A DNA stretch of 64,000 nt from Flavobacterium sp. 11. Its GTDB lineage: Bacteria > Bacteroidota > Bacteroidia > Flavobacteriales > Flavobacteriaceae. The notes under the pieces were generated by a model, which was given only the letters and a program-made list of their open reading frames with translations, was not told the DNA's origin and did no database searches. The stretch covers positions 1,116,001 to 1,180,000 of the forward strand of contig NZ_PEFE01000001.1 in NCBI RefSeq assembly GCF_002754315.1. The letters run 5' to 3'. Below are positions 1 through 8,580 of this stretch, piece by piece; the stretch's first letter is position 1, and each line of letters begins with the position of its first letter. The position numbers and the translations under genes were made by a program.

Positions 1-1
1 A

Positions 2-532
2 ACCGGATTCCTGGACGGCGAGGAAATCAATATTATTGTCAATCACTGGCCGTCCCGTTCTGGCGGAGAGAAAAAATCAAGTCCGTTTCGGGAAGCCGCC
101 GGAGCATTAAACCGAAAAATAATCGATTCGTTGCAACGGATAAATCCAAATGCAAAAGTGATTACTTTGGGCGATTTAAATGACGGTCCGTATAATAAAA
201 GTGTCAAAATTGGGCTTGGCGCCAAAGCAAAAAAGGCAGAAGTACTTCCTTTTGGGATTTATAATCCATTCGAAGAAATGGCCAAAAAAGGATTTGGAAC
301 TATCGCATTTCGGGATGCATGGGATGTTTTTGACCAAATAATGGTTTCCGAAACCTTACTGCAATCAGATTATTCGAGCTTTCGATATTGGAAAGCCGGA
401 ATTTATAATAAGTCATTTTTGATACAAACCAGCGGACAATATAAAGGGTATCCGTTGCGACATTCTAACACCGAAATAGGGTTTAGCGACCATTTTCCGG
501 TGTATATTTATTTGATTAAGGAAAAAAAATAA
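2..532 (+). CDS. Endonuclease/exonuclease/phosphatase family protein (3' part)
   Basis: The frame is open from the window edge, so the N-terminus lies outside; 176 residues are visible. The visible part carries hallmark motifs of the DNase I-like EEP fold: NHWPSR near its start, then GDLND, then SDHFPVY close to the C-terminus, where the Asp-His pair is the usual catalytic pair. Known members hydrolyse phosphodiester or phosphomonoester bonds with Mg2+. The substrate cannot be told from this fragment. It ends 40 bp before the 3-hydroxyanthranilate dioxygenase gene on the same strand. Confidence 0.85.
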   Translation, partial: TGFLDGEEINIIVNHWPSRSGGEKKSSPFREAAGALNRKIIDSLQRINPNAKVITLGDLNDGPYNKSVKIGLGAKAKKAEVLPFGIYNPFEEMAKKGFGTIAFRDAWDVFDQIMVSETLLQSDYSSFRYWKAGIYNKSFLIQTSGQYKGYPLRHSNTEIGFSDHFPVYIYLIKEKK

Positions 533-572
533 CGATTTATTATTTCATAACTTTACATTTAAAATAAAAATC

Positions 573-1112
573 ATGGCAATTGCAAAACCTTTCAACCTCA
601 ATAAATGGATTAACGAAAACCGTCATCTCCTAAAACCACCCGTTGGTAATAGAAACTTGTACAGGGAATCCGGTGATTATATCGTTATGATTGTTGCGGG
701 TCCAAACGCCCGAAAAGACTACCATTACAACGAAACCGAAGAACTATTTTACCAACTTGAAGGCACCATCAAAGTGATTATTCAAGAAGATGGTGTGCGC
801 AAAGAAATGGAATTGCGTGCCGGTGATATGTACCTTAATCCTGCTAAAATTCCGCATTCTCCGGTACGTTCCGAAGGTTCTATAGGACTTGTCATCGAAC
901 GAAAAAGAGCTGGAAAAGGATATACGGATGGTTTATTGTGGTTTTGTGATACCTGCAATCACAAGCTACATGAGGTTTATTTTGAATTGCATAATATCGA
1001 GAATGATTTCTTGCCTCATTTTGAACATTTTTACAATTCAGAAAAGTTGAGAACCTGCGAAAAATGTGGCAGTGTAATGGAAACAGATCCAAGATTTGTT
1101 GCCAAGAAATAA
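573..1112 (+). CDS. nbaC: 3-hydroxyanthranilate 3,4-dioxygenase
   Basis: A cupin enzyme that opens the ring of 3-hydroxyanthranilate, giving aminocarboxymuconate semialdehyde, the precursor of quinolinate (kynurenine route to NAD or to catabolism). The 179 residues match the bacterial enzyme length. Likely iron ligands are His51, Glu57 and His95, in YHYNETEELFY and KIPHSP. Arg47, Arg99 and Glu110 fit the substrate-binding positions. The C-terminal CDTC (125-128) and CEKC (162-165) pairs form the second, rubredoxin-like metal site found in bacterial forms and absent from animal ones. Tryptophan 2,3-dioxygenase of the same pathway is encoded about 53 kb away. Confidence 0.95.
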   Translation: MAIAKPFNLNKWINENRHLLKPPVGNRNLYRESGDYIVMIVAGPNARKDYHYNETEELFYQLEGTIKVIIQEDGVRKEMELRAGDMYLNPAKIPHSPVRSEGSIGLVIERKRAGKGYTDGLLWFCDTCNHKLHEVYFELHNIENDFLPHFEHFYNSEKLRTCEKCGSVMETDPRFVAKK

Positions 1113-1136
1113 TTTAATGCTGAATTTATTTCAGTT

Positions 1137-1252
1137 TTAGGAGCTATTTACTTCGTTAGTTCGCTTCGCTCGTGCCCCGCTATTCGTTCTATCTTTTGTG
1201 GTCTTGTAAAAAAAATGAGACTACAAAAGGACGCAACTTTTATCGGGACTAA
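1137..1252 (+). repeat. Dispersed hairpin repeat, copy 1 (GGAGCTATTT family)
   Basis: Starts TTTAGGAGCTATTT and ends with CTTTTATCGGGACTA (1237-1251). Between them is a 15-bp stem, 1193-1207 paired with 1215-1229, which includes three G-U pairs. The same order of parts appears at 50857-50951 and, degenerate, at 62617-62695. This copy has about 25 nt of extra sequence after GAGCTATTT. No transposase or coding frame is associated. Confidence 0.7.
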
Positions 1253-1300
1253 AAAGCGTAAAATAAAAGTAGCAATGTTTAGTTTTTCACCTTAAATCAA

Positions 1301-1308
1301 TATATTTG
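1301..1308 (+). promoter_or_regulatory. Bacteroidetes -7 box upstream of the aldehyde dehydrogenase
   Basis: TATATTTG matches TAnnTTTG exactly and lies 36 bp before the start codon at 1344. No TTG is seen at the right distance for a -33 element. Confidence 0.55.
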
Positions 1309-1343
1309 TAAAAAATATAACAATTTTTAATAAAAAAGTTACA

Positions 1344-2891
1344 ATGATAACAATAGCAGATCAATTCGGAATCAAAGAAGCCCTTAAGCAATTAGGGATT
1401 GAGGAGATAAATGAAGGAACATCAACTGGAGCAGCTAATTTTGCCAACGGAAAAATCATCGAAAGTTATTCGCCAGCAGATGGGACTTTAATTGGAAAAG
1501 TAAAAACGTCTTCTAAAGAAGATTATGAAAAAGCAATGCAAAAAGCTTCGGAAGCGTTTTTAGAATGGCGTATGGTTCCAGCTCCTAAAAGAGGTGATAT
1601 CGTTCGTCAGATGGGAGATGAATTAAGAAAATTCAAAGAGCCTCTTGGGAAACTGGTTTCTTATGAAATGGGAAAAAGTCTTCAGGAAGGATATGGTGAA
1701 GTACAAGAAATGATTGATATCTGTGATTTTGCGGTGGGATTATCCCGTCAATTGTACGGATTAACCATGCATTCTGAAAGACCTTTGCACAGAATGTATG
1801 AGCAATACCATCCAATAGGAACGGTTGGAATTATTTCGGCGTTTAACTTTCCGGTAGCAGTTTGGAGTTGGAACGCAATGATTGCTTGGGTTTGTGGTGA
1901 TGTTGCGATTTGGAAACCAAGTTCAAAAGTACCTTTATGTGGAGTGGCTTGTCAAAATATTATCAAAACAGTTTTAAAAAGAAATAACGTTCCCGAAGGT
2001 GTTAGTTGTTTAGTAACAGGTAACGAATCAGGAGATTTAATCAATAATGACAAAAGAATTTCGTTGGTTTCTTTTACAGGATCAACCAGAATAGGACGTC
2101 ACGTATCAAAAACCGTTGCAGAACGTTTTGGAAATACCATCCTTGAATTAGGAGGAAACAATGCGATTATTGTTTCGGAACATGCGGATATCAGTATGGT
2201 ATTGGTTGGAGCCGTTTTTGGAGCGGTAGGAACAGCAGGACAACGTTGTACATCGACCAGACGTTTAATCATTCACGAAAGTGTGTATGACAAAACCATC
2301 AGCGTATTGAAAAACGCGTACGGTCAATTGCAAATAGGAAATCCATTAGATGAGAATAATCACGTTGGGCCACTTATCGATAAAGGAGCTGTTAAGGATT
2401 ATTTGGATGCGATTGAAAGTGCCAAAAAAGAAGGCGGAAAAATCATCGTTGAAGGCGGATTGGTTGAAGGCGAAGGATATGAAAGTGGTTGTTATGTAAG
2501 ACCATGTATCATTGAAGCTGAGAATCACTTTGACATCGTTCAAACAGAAACTTTTGCCCCTATTTTATATGTAATGAAATACAGCACAATTGAAGAAGCG
2601 ATTGCATTGCAAAACGGAGTTCCACAAGGACTTTCTTCTTCTATTTTTACAAACAGCATGAGAGAAATGGAATTATTCCTTTCTCAATCGGGTTCTGATT
2701 GTGGAATTGCCAATGTAAATATTGGTACTTCAGGAGCAGAAATTGGTGGTGCTTTTGGTGGTGAAAAAGAAACCGGTGGCGGACGCGAATCTGGTTCTGA
2801 TGCTTGGAAAGCCTACATGAGAAGACAAACTAATACGATCAATTACGGAACCCAATTGCCATTGGCACAAGGAATCAAATTTGATTTGTAG
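1344..2891 (+). CDS. Aldehyde dehydrogenase, ALDH7 (antiquitin/aminoadipate semialdehyde) type
   Basis: NAD(P)-dependent oxidation of an aldehyde to its acid. The 515 residues are full length. Glu268 in ELGGNNAII is the general base and Cys302 in GQRCTSTRR the nucleophile; FTGSTRIGR (244-252) is the cofactor-binding stretch. The ELGGNN form, rather than ELGGKS, is typical of ALDH7, whose members oxidise alpha-aminoadipate semialdehyde in lysine breakdown. That substrate is inferred from the family, not shown by the neighbourhood. The gene has its own -7 box and is followed by a strong terminator, so it is probably monocistronic. Confidence 0.93.
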   Translation: MITIADQFGIKEALKQLGIEEINEGTSTGAANFANGKIIESYSPADGTLIGKVKTSSKEDYEKAMQKASEAFLEWRMVPAPKRGDIVRQMGDELRKFKEPLGKLVSYEMGKSLQEGYGEVQEMIDICDFAVGLSRQLYGLTMHSERPLHRMYEQYHPIGTVGIISAFNFPVAVWSWNAMIAWVCGDVAIWKPSSKVPLCGVACQNIIKTVLKRNNVPEGVSCLVTGNESGDLINNDKRISLVSFTGSTRIGRHVSKTVAERFGNTILELGGNNAIIVSEHADISMVLVGAVFGAVGTAGQRCTSTRRLIIHESVYDKTISVLKNAYGQLQIGNPLDENNHVGPLIDKGAVKDYLDAIESAKKEGGKIIVEGGLVEGEGYESGCYVRPCIIEAENHFDIVQTETFAPILYVMKYSTIEEAIALQNGVPQGLSSSIFTNSMREMELFLSQSGSDCGIANVNIGTSGAEIGGAFGGEKETGGGRESGSDAWKAYMRRQTNTINYGTQLPLAQGIKFDL

Positions 2892-2910
2892 AAACAAAAT
2901 AAAACAAACT

Positions 2911-2948
2911 AAAAAAGGCAATTTGAATAGTTCAAATTGCCTTTTTTT
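2911..2948. terminator. Bidirectional terminator
   Basis: A 17-bp perfect inverted repeat (2911-2927 with 2931-2947, loop TAG), flanked by A-rich and T-rich runs, sits between two convergent genes and can serve both. Confidence 0.9.
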
Positions 2949-2984
2949 ATTCAAATTGCTTCGTAAACGTTGCAAATAATCTTT

Positions 2985-3482
2985 TTACAGATTGAAAGAA
3001 GCGCCAATATTAAACGTAAACTGGTTGTTTAATTTATCAAAACCTACGGCATCCGTTTTATAAGTTGCGATTGGAATTCCAGCTTCGGAGAAAATACCAA
3101 AACCTTCGGTAAAGAAATAACGGAATCCTAAATGCGCACCAAAATTTCGTAGCCCTAAATCCAATCCCGGGTAAATATCCATCTTTGGATCAAATTGAAA
3201 AACATTCCCCAAGTTTGCATTGAATCGTCCTTTAATATCTACTCTGTCTCCAAAATCAGGTTTGTTTCCTAAATCATCATTAGAAACGGATAACAAATAA
3301 GAAGTAACGAATCCGAATGACATGTTTTCTCCAACTCCAAAATCAGAAGAAACACGAATTCCAGATCCTCCGTTTTGAAAGTTACCTCCAACATCAAATT
3401 TAACATCTCCTTTTCCTTTGAAAGCCTGTGCATTGATCAAACCAACTGTCAATAGCAATACTAATGTGGTAATCTTTTTCAT
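2985..3482 (-). CDS. Secreted outer-membrane beta-barrel-like protein (DUF6646-like)
   Basis: 165 residues. A signal peptide (MKKITTLVLLLTVGLINA, cut near AQA) is followed by alternating amphipathic strands rich in Gly, Phe and Asp, ending FNIGASFNL with the aromatic/hydrophobic finish typical of a barrel. It resembles a small barrel family widespread in Flavobacteria whose function is unknown. An exact -7 box (3506-3513) precedes it and a shared terminator follows. Confidence 0.8.
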   Translation of the reverse strand: MKKITTLVLLLTVGLINAQAFKGKGDVKFDVGGNFQNGGSGIRVSSDFGVGENMSFGFVTSYLLSVSNDDLGNKPDFGDRVDIKGRFNANLGNVFQFDPKMDIYPGLDLGLRNFGAHLGFRYFFTEGFGIFSEAGIPIATYKTDAVGFDKLNNQFTFNIGASFNL

Positions 3483-3505
3483 ACTTTTAATTTTTTAAGT
3501 GGGTG

Positions 3506-3513
3506 CAAAAGTA
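3506..3513 (-). promoter_or_regulatory. -7 box for the beta-barrel protein gene
   Basis: Reads TACTTTTG on the minus strand, an exact TAnnTTTG, 23 bp before the start codon at 3482. Confidence 0.55.
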
Positions 3514-3525
3514 GCGCAATAAAAC

Positions 3526-4251
3526 CTAATTTCTTCCTTTTTCGTCAAAATACAATTGATTCAAGGGTTCGCTTTGCCAAAATTCCTTAGTGTCAACATC
3601 CATAATGGTTAATGGACCTTTGAAGGCAGCGCCAGTATCCACATTCCAAATATTTGCCTTTTGAATTGGGGTTGTTTCGCCTATTCGCGTAACGGGCGTG
3701 TGACCAATATAAATTTCGTTGTATAGCGTAAGACGTTTTGGGTAGAAAATGTCATTCGTTTTCAGGGTTTTGTCTAATGCCAAAGCTGTTTCCCATAAGG
3801 TTCTGTCCCAATAAAAAAGCCCGGGAAAATATTCAAAATCGACACCGTTCATATTGGTAAAACCAGCATGAACAAACAAACGGCGTTGCTCGTCCAGATA
3901 AAAATTTTCTAATGATTTCAAGAATTCAATATGTTTTTGCTTTGTTTCTGCGCTAACGGATTCGTAGGCCAAAACAGTCGCTTCACCACCATGTTTGTAC
4001 CACAACAGATTGTCTTTACTTTCGTCAAGCCATTCCAGCAATAAATCATCATGATTCCCTCTAATGCAAACGCAGTTTTGTTTGGTTTTTAAATCAATTA
4101 TAAAATCGAGTACCTGAGGGGATTGGCTCCAGCCATCAACATAATCTCCCAGAAAAATCAGAGTGTCATTTTTAGTAACGTTGGCTCTTTCCATAATTTG
4201 GTGCAATGCTCGTAAACCACCGTGGATATCGCCTATAACAAGTGTTCTCAT
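3526..4251 (-). CDS. Metallophosphoesterase (PPP-type serine/threonine phosphatase family)
   Basis: The chosen ATG gives MRTLVIGDIHGG; a longer frame to 4311 would add 20 residues ahead of the conserved first motif and is unlikely. 241 residues carry the dinuclear-metal signatures in order: GDIHGG, GDYVDGWSQS, GNHDD and, near the middle, VHAGF. The later IGHTPV histidine completes the site. Bacterial relatives include PrpA/PrpE and ApaH-like phosphatases; the physiological substrate is unknown. It stands alone on the minus strand. Confidence 0.9.
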   Translation of the reverse strand: MRTLVIGDIHGGLRALHQIMERANVTKNDTLIFLGDYVDGWSQSPQVLDFIIDLKTKQNCVCIRGNHDDLLLEWLDESKDNLLWYKHGGEATVLAYESVSAETKQKHIEFLKSLENFYLDEQRRLFVHAGFTNMNGVDFEYFPGLFYWDRTLWETALALDKTLKTNDIFYPKRLTLYNEIYIGHTPVTRIGETTPIQKANIWNVDTGAAFKGPLTIMDVDTKEFWQSEPLNQLYFDEKGRN

Positions 4252-4525
4252 GTACTGAATGTTCTTTATTAGTGTAAAAACAGCCAAAAAATAACGCTGT
4301 TTCCAAGTCATAAAATTAAGTAAAAGAGTGATGAAGTATGCTACTTTAACTTATTTTTTTAAATAAATTAAAAGGAACGGTATTTTAAAGATTGTAATTT
4401 TTATGAAAAACAGAATAGGAATTTCTTCAGAATGCTGTTTTAATCAGGGAACAAAATATCACTGTTTTAGGTGATGTTTTTTTTATTTTTTAAGATTAAC
4501 TTTACAAAAAATAAACCACTATAAA

Positions 4526-4606
4526 ATGAGTGCACTTCTTGCGTTATCGTTACTTTTGGCTAAAATGATCTGTCAGGTTTTAAAAGAATTATTGGCTTTG
4601 ATTTAG
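4526..4606 (+). CDS. Possible 26-residue hydrophobic peptide
   Basis: In the 420-bp gap between the metallophosphatase and the lipoprotein hydrolase there is one small frame, ATG to TAG. It encodes a peptide that is almost wholly hydrophobic apart from two lysines and a glutamate (begins MSALLALSLLLAKM), long enough for one membrane helix. Purine-rich sequence precedes it. Nothing identifies it, and an AT-rich gap could yield such a frame by chance. The rest of the gap shows nothing recognisable. Confidence 0.25.
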   Translation: MSALLALSLLLAKMICQVLKELLALI

Positions 4607-4669
4607 AATAATAAATCAATACTGTCATTTTAAAAACCATTTTCAATCAGATAAATGCTCCAAATTCAT

Positions 4670-5446
4670 ATGAAAATATACCTGCAAATACTGTTTTGTT
4701 TCTTTTTGTTAAGTTGTACATCCCATAAAAACACAACCAATGCTAAAGTCAATAACCAAGCATTTGAGGTCAAATCAGATAGTGCCAGTTGGTTGGACAG
4801 TTCCAGAAACAGGTTGATTCCGGTTGCGTTTTATTCCCCAATTGTAGAGGATAAAATTTCAAATCAACAATTGGTAATTGTGAGTCACGGTTATGGAGAA
4901 AATAAACCGGGCGCAAATAAATCGTATTCCTATCTGACGAAGAAGTTAGCGTCCAAAGGCTATTTTGTAGTGAGTATCCAGCATGAATTACCAACCGATG
5001 ATTTGTTGCCTTTGACAGGAATTCCTCAAGTGGTACGACGATCAAATTGGGAAAGAGGAGCAGAGAATATCCTGTTTGTTCTTAATGAACTGAAAAGAAT
5101 AAAACCAGAATTAGATTTCAATCATGTAAACCTAGTTGGACATTCCAATGGAGGTGATATGACGGTTTTATTTGCTCATAAATACCCGAATTTGGCCAAT
5201 AAAATAATTTCATTAGATAACCGCAGAATGGAATTACCCAGAACTTTTCAGCCTAAAATCTACTCGCTTCGTTCCAGCGACCAGCCTGCTGACGAGGGAG
5301 TTTTACCTACTGTTGAAGAGCAGAAAAAGTTCGGAATTAAAATTATTAAACTCTCCAATACCATTCATAATGACATGAATGACAGAGGAAATAAAAGGCA
5401 GAAAAAAGAAATTAATGCTTATATATTGGATTTTCTTGCCGTGTAG
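4670..5446 (+). CDS. Lipoprotein alpha/beta-hydrolase
   Basis: Start placed at the second in-frame ATG, which gives MKIYLQILFCFFLLSC: a signal peptide with a lipobox ending at Cys16, so the protein is probably anchored in an envelope membrane. About 258 residues. VSHGYGEN supplies the oxyanion-side HG motif, GHSNGG is the nucleophile elbow, and NTIHNDM near the C-terminus offers the catalytic His. It resembles platelet-activating-factor acetylhydrolase/dienelactone-hydrolase-like enzymes. The substrate is unknown. The gene is convergent with the AlbA_2 gene, 20 bp apart. Confidence 0.85.
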   Translation: MKIYLQILFCFFLLSCTSHKNTTNAKVNNQAFEVKSDSASWLDSSRNRLIPVAFYSPIVEDKISNQQLVIVSHGYGENKPGANKSYSYLTKKLASKGYFVVSIQHELPTDDLLPLTGIPQVVRRSNWERGAENILFVLNELKRIKPELDFNHVNLVGHSNGGDMTVLFAHKYPNLANKIISLDNRRMELPRTFQPKIYSLRSSDQPADEGVLPTVEEQKKFGIKIIKLSNTIHNDMNDRGNKRQKKEINAYILDFLAV

Positions 5447-5466
5447 AACCTATAAAATAAGTGTAG

Positions 5467-6606
5467 TTACTGTACATCATATTTCATCTTTCTCAAAATC
5501 CGTAATGCTTCTTTAAACGATAAATACACTTGGTTGAAAGGTTTTATCAGTGTTTTTGCATCTATCAGTTTTTGTTTGGCTTCTTCAAAACCGTTGAGGT
5601 AACAAATCATAAATGTTGAGGGCAAGTTTTCTAAATCTTTGTGTTCCCGCTCAGATAATGAAAGTCCTTTTTGGAGTTTGTTCAGCAAAGTAATATTGGC
5701 ATTGTAAATATGAAATAACATTTTTTTGTTGAATTCCGGCGGCTGAAAAAGCATCTCTCTTTCTATTTTATAATAGCCATTATCATGAAAATGAATCGTT
5801 TGTTTTTCTAAAGGATAATAGCTTGTTTTGTCATTCAAACCCAAAGGAACATATTCAATAATAGTGAAAGTATCTTCATTATAAACAATTTCGACCACAT
5901 CCTGAGCCGAATAAAACAGCTTGATTTGTTCATTGATCAGTTCGATATCCACACGTGATAAATAGGTTTTTTCCCGCGATTTTTTTGCAATTCCTGCCCA
6001 GCAAATCACAAATAATTCTTTGAATACTTTATACTTTGGCGCCATATCCTTGTGGCGAAAATTCATAAAATCAATCACGCCATCTAGTGTGTATTCGATG
6101 CTGTTTCGAGAGTTGTTTTCGATGCCAATTACGGTTTCCGTATTCTGGTAATTCTTTTCAATTTCGCCTTCAATAGGCATCGTGTTACTGCCTCGCCGTA
6201 TGAAAATACTGTTGGCAGGAATCGTGTGAATTCCTTTTTTGAAATGGGAAGTTTTGCTTTTTGGCTTGACCGTTACCAACCCAATAACTTTATCTTTCGG
6301 CAAGTTTGGGAAAGGCACGTTTTCGTACTGAATTTTCGGAGGATTTTCCAGGTAGGCATTCACTAAATTCTGAATCCTACTATCGTCAAAAAAGTCATCG
6401 CCCACGATAGTGTTGTCTTGATCTTCAACACCCACAACGATATAGGAATTGTTCGTGGGATTTGAATTGGACAGCGCGCAAATGTGTTTTAAAAACTTTG
6501 CTTTTCCTTCCCGTGTATGCAAATTCAACTGGCGCTTTTTATCATAAAAACTACTCTCATCATTGTGAGCGAGCAGGTTTTTAATAAGAATGCGTTTGTT
6601 GATCAT
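5467..6606 (-). CDS. Schlafen/AlbA_2-domain protein (putative DNA- or RNA-binding)
   Basis: 379 residues. The first ~150 match the AlbA_2 (Schlafen) fold: EGKAKFLKHICALSNS, then YIVVGVED, then a stretch ending FIRRGSNTMPI. In bacteria this domain often precedes a helix-turn-helix and is annotated as an ATP-binding protein or regulator. The remaining ~230 residues are a conserved but unassigned region. It begins 85 bp from the SDR gene's stop, with a short inverted repeat between them (6614-6686). Its role is not known. Confidence 0.8.
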   Translation of the reverse strand: MINKRILIKNLLAHNDESSFYDKKRQLNLHTREGKAKFLKHICALSNSNPTNNSYIVVGVEDQDNTIVGDDFFDDSRIQNLVNAYLENPPKIQYENVPFPNLPKDKVIGLVTVKPKSKTSHFKKGIHTIPANSIFIRRGSNTMPIEGEIEKNYQNTETVIGIENNSRNSIEYTLDGVIDFMNFRHKDMAPKYKVFKELFVICWAGIAKKSREKTYLSRVDIELINEQIKLFYSAQDVVEIVYNEDTFTIIEYVPLGLNDKTSYYPLEKQTIHFHDNGYYKIEREMLFQPPEFNKKMLFHIYNANITLLNKLQKGLSLSEREHKDLENLPSTFMICYLNGFEEAKQKLIDAKTLIKPFNQVYLSFKEALRILRKMKYDVQ

Positions 6607-6613
6607 ACAATTA

Positions 6614-6686
6614 GATTTTTAGATTTCTTAGACCGTTGGATTCTTAGACTCTCTAAATAATCTAAAAATCCAACAATCTAAAAATC
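6614..6686. repeat. Short inverted repeat with TCTAAAAATC words
   Basis: GATTTTTAGATT (6614-6625) is matched by AATCTAAAAATC at 6659-6670 and again at 6675-6686. The same words occur at 38060-38089 before recO. It lies between two minus-strand genes. Confidence 0.55.
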
Positions 6687-6690
6687 AATT

Positions 6691-7446
6691 TTAAATATCT
6701 CTTTTTAAAATTGTAGCAGCGGCTTGTGCTGTTGGCAAGACCATCAAATCGGCAATATTTACATGATACGGTCTGGAAACTACAAAATGAATAATATCAG
6801 CGATATCTTCTGGATGTAATGGCTCAAAACCTTTATAAACATTGGCCGCTCTGTCTGTATCGCCTTTGAAACGCACTTCGCTAAATTCGGTTTCTACTGC
6901 GCCAGGATGAATTGCTCCCACCCGAATTCCATAAGGATTTAAGTCCATGCGCATGGCTTGGTTCAAGGCATCAACAGCATGTTTGGAGGCGCAATAAACG
7001 TTTCCGTTTGGGTATACTTCTTTTCCGGCGATGGAACCAATGTTGATAATATGACCTGATTTTCGTTCAATCATTTGTGGAATTATAGCTTTTGAAACAT
7101 ATAAAAGCCCTTTTACATTGATGTCAATCATGGCGTCCCAATCGTCTAAATCTCCGTTTTGAATAGGATCTAAACCATGGGCATTTCCGGCATTATTAAT
7201 TAAAACATCAATTTTAGAAAAAGCTTCCGGAATGGAATTGATACTCTCAAAAACCGCTTTTTTATCCCGAACATCAAAGGTCAAAGTATGTACTTCAGTA
7301 AATGCTGAAAGTTCTTTTTCAAGAGTAATTAAACGATCTTCACGGCGTCCGCAAAGAATAATTTTATAATTATTTTTAGCTAATATTTGTGCTGTTGCTT
7401 TACCAATTCCGCTGGTTGCTCCAGTCACTAAGGCTGTTTTAGTCAT
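6691..7446 (-). CDS. SDR-family NAD(P)-dependent oxidoreductase (YdfG-like)
   Basis: 251 residues, the classical short-chain dehydrogenase length. TGATSGIGKA (8-17) is the cofactor loop, LINNAGNA the stabilising motif, IGSIAGKE holds the catalytic Ser, and YCASKHA the Tyr-x-x-x-Lys pair. The sequence resembles the YdfG/serine dehydrogenase group, which reduces 3-hydroxy acids, malonic semialdehyde and similar compounds; the substrate is inferred only. The aldo/keto reductase gene ends 49 bp upstream on the same strand, so the two may be co-transcribed. Confidence 0.92.
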   Translation of the reverse strand: MTKTALVTGATSGIGKATAQILAKNNYKIILCGRREDRLITLEKELSAFTEVHTLTFDVRDKKAVFESINSIPEAFSKIDVLINNAGNAHGLDPIQNGDLDDWDAMIDINVKGLLYVSKAIIPQMIERKSGHIINIGSIAGKEVYPNGNVYCASKHAVDALNQAMRMDLNPYGIRVGAIHPGAVETEFSEVRFKGDTDRAANVYKGFEPLHPEDIADIIHFVVSRPYHVNIADLMVLPTAQAAATILKRDI

Positions 7447-7495
7447 GAGTTTTTTTCTATTTTAGATTCTAAAGTTGCTGAAATGAACACTAATT

Positions 7496-8368
7496 CTAGG
7501 CTACATCATTTCCCATGCTTGCTGCCCAAATAGCAAACCAATCTTCTTTGTCTAGTTCTAATTCGACCGCTTTCATCAGCGATTGAATTCGGGCCACATT
7601 TACTGTTCCGGCAATAGGAATCACATTAGCAGGGTGTTTTAAAATCCAGGAAAGCAAAATAGTATCGGAGCCAAAATGGTATTTTGAAACTAAGGTCGCC
7701 AGTAATTTTTTCAAACGTCTGGTTTGTGGAATGTCTTCTCTAAAAACGGATCCAAGCGGATTCCAAGACATCGGGCGAATGTTGTTTGCTTGCATATAAT
7801 CAAAACTTCCATCCACCATAGGCTCAAAATTAGTGGCCGAAAACTGCACTTGATTGTACAAAATTTCTGTTTTTTGACGGATCAATTCGGTTTGTGAAGC
7901 CGTGAAATTAGAAAGACCAAAATCAATGATTTTACCATCTGATTTTAGTTTCAAAACTGCTTCGGCAATTTCATCCGCTTGCATTAACGGGCTGGGTCTA
8001 TGGAGTAAAAGAACATCCAGATAATCAGTGTGTAGATTTTTTAATGAATTTTCAACGGACCAGATAATATAATCTTTGGAATATTCATAATGTTTTATAG
8101 TGTTGATGCGGTTTTCCGTCACCATTTGAATACCACATTTGGAGATTAATTGTATTTTTTCTCTGGCAATTTTACTAGATGCAAAGGCTTTTCCAAAATC
8201 AGATTCGGTGGTATAATCACCATATATATCGGCATGATCGAAAGTAGTAATTTTGTTTTCCAAACATACATTAATCATGTTTTCCATTTCTTTGGTATTG
8301 AGATTTTTATCCCATATTCCCCAATTCATGACACCCGCTACAATAGGTGATAATTTTGTTTTATTCAT
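7496..8368 (-). CDS. Aldo/keto reductase (YdhF-like)
   Basis: 290 residues forming an AKR TIM barrel. FDHADIYGDYTTE holds the catalytic Asp and Tyr, ISKCGIQ the Lys, and VLLLHRPSPLM the His. IPIAGTVNVARIQS near the C-terminus is the cofactor phosphate-binding loop. It most resembles the YdhF/YajO-type NADPH-dependent oxidoreductases. It lies just upstream of the SDR gene in the same orientation, suggesting a paired role in carbonyl reduction. Confidence 0.92.
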   Translation of the reverse strand: MNKTKLSPIVAGVMNWGIWDKNLNTKEMENMINVCLENKITTFDHADIYGDYTTESDFGKAFASSKIAREKIQLISKCGIQMVTENRINTIKHYEYSKDYIIWSVENSLKNLHTDYLDVLLLHRPSPLMQADEIAEAVLKLKSDGKIIDFGLSNFTASQTELIRQKTEILYNQVQFSATNFEPMVDGSFDYMQANNIRPMSWNPLGSVFREDIPQTRRLKKLLATLVSKYHFGSDTILLSWILKHPANVIPIAGTVNVARIQSLMKAVELELDKEDWFAIWAASMGNDVA

Positions 8369-8580
8369 GGTTTTTATTTTTTATTGAAATTCATTAATCT
8401 GCTATTTCAAGGTATATTTTTCAAAGTTCTTAAAAATATAAAAATTGTATCATAATTCGTCCTTAAAATTAGGGCTTTTGTCGAAGTTTTAACCATTTTT
8501 TAACATCTTACTTCTAAAAAAAAATTCAATTTGCACCATCAAAACGAGGGCATTAAATTCAAGGTTTTAAAAATAATAAA

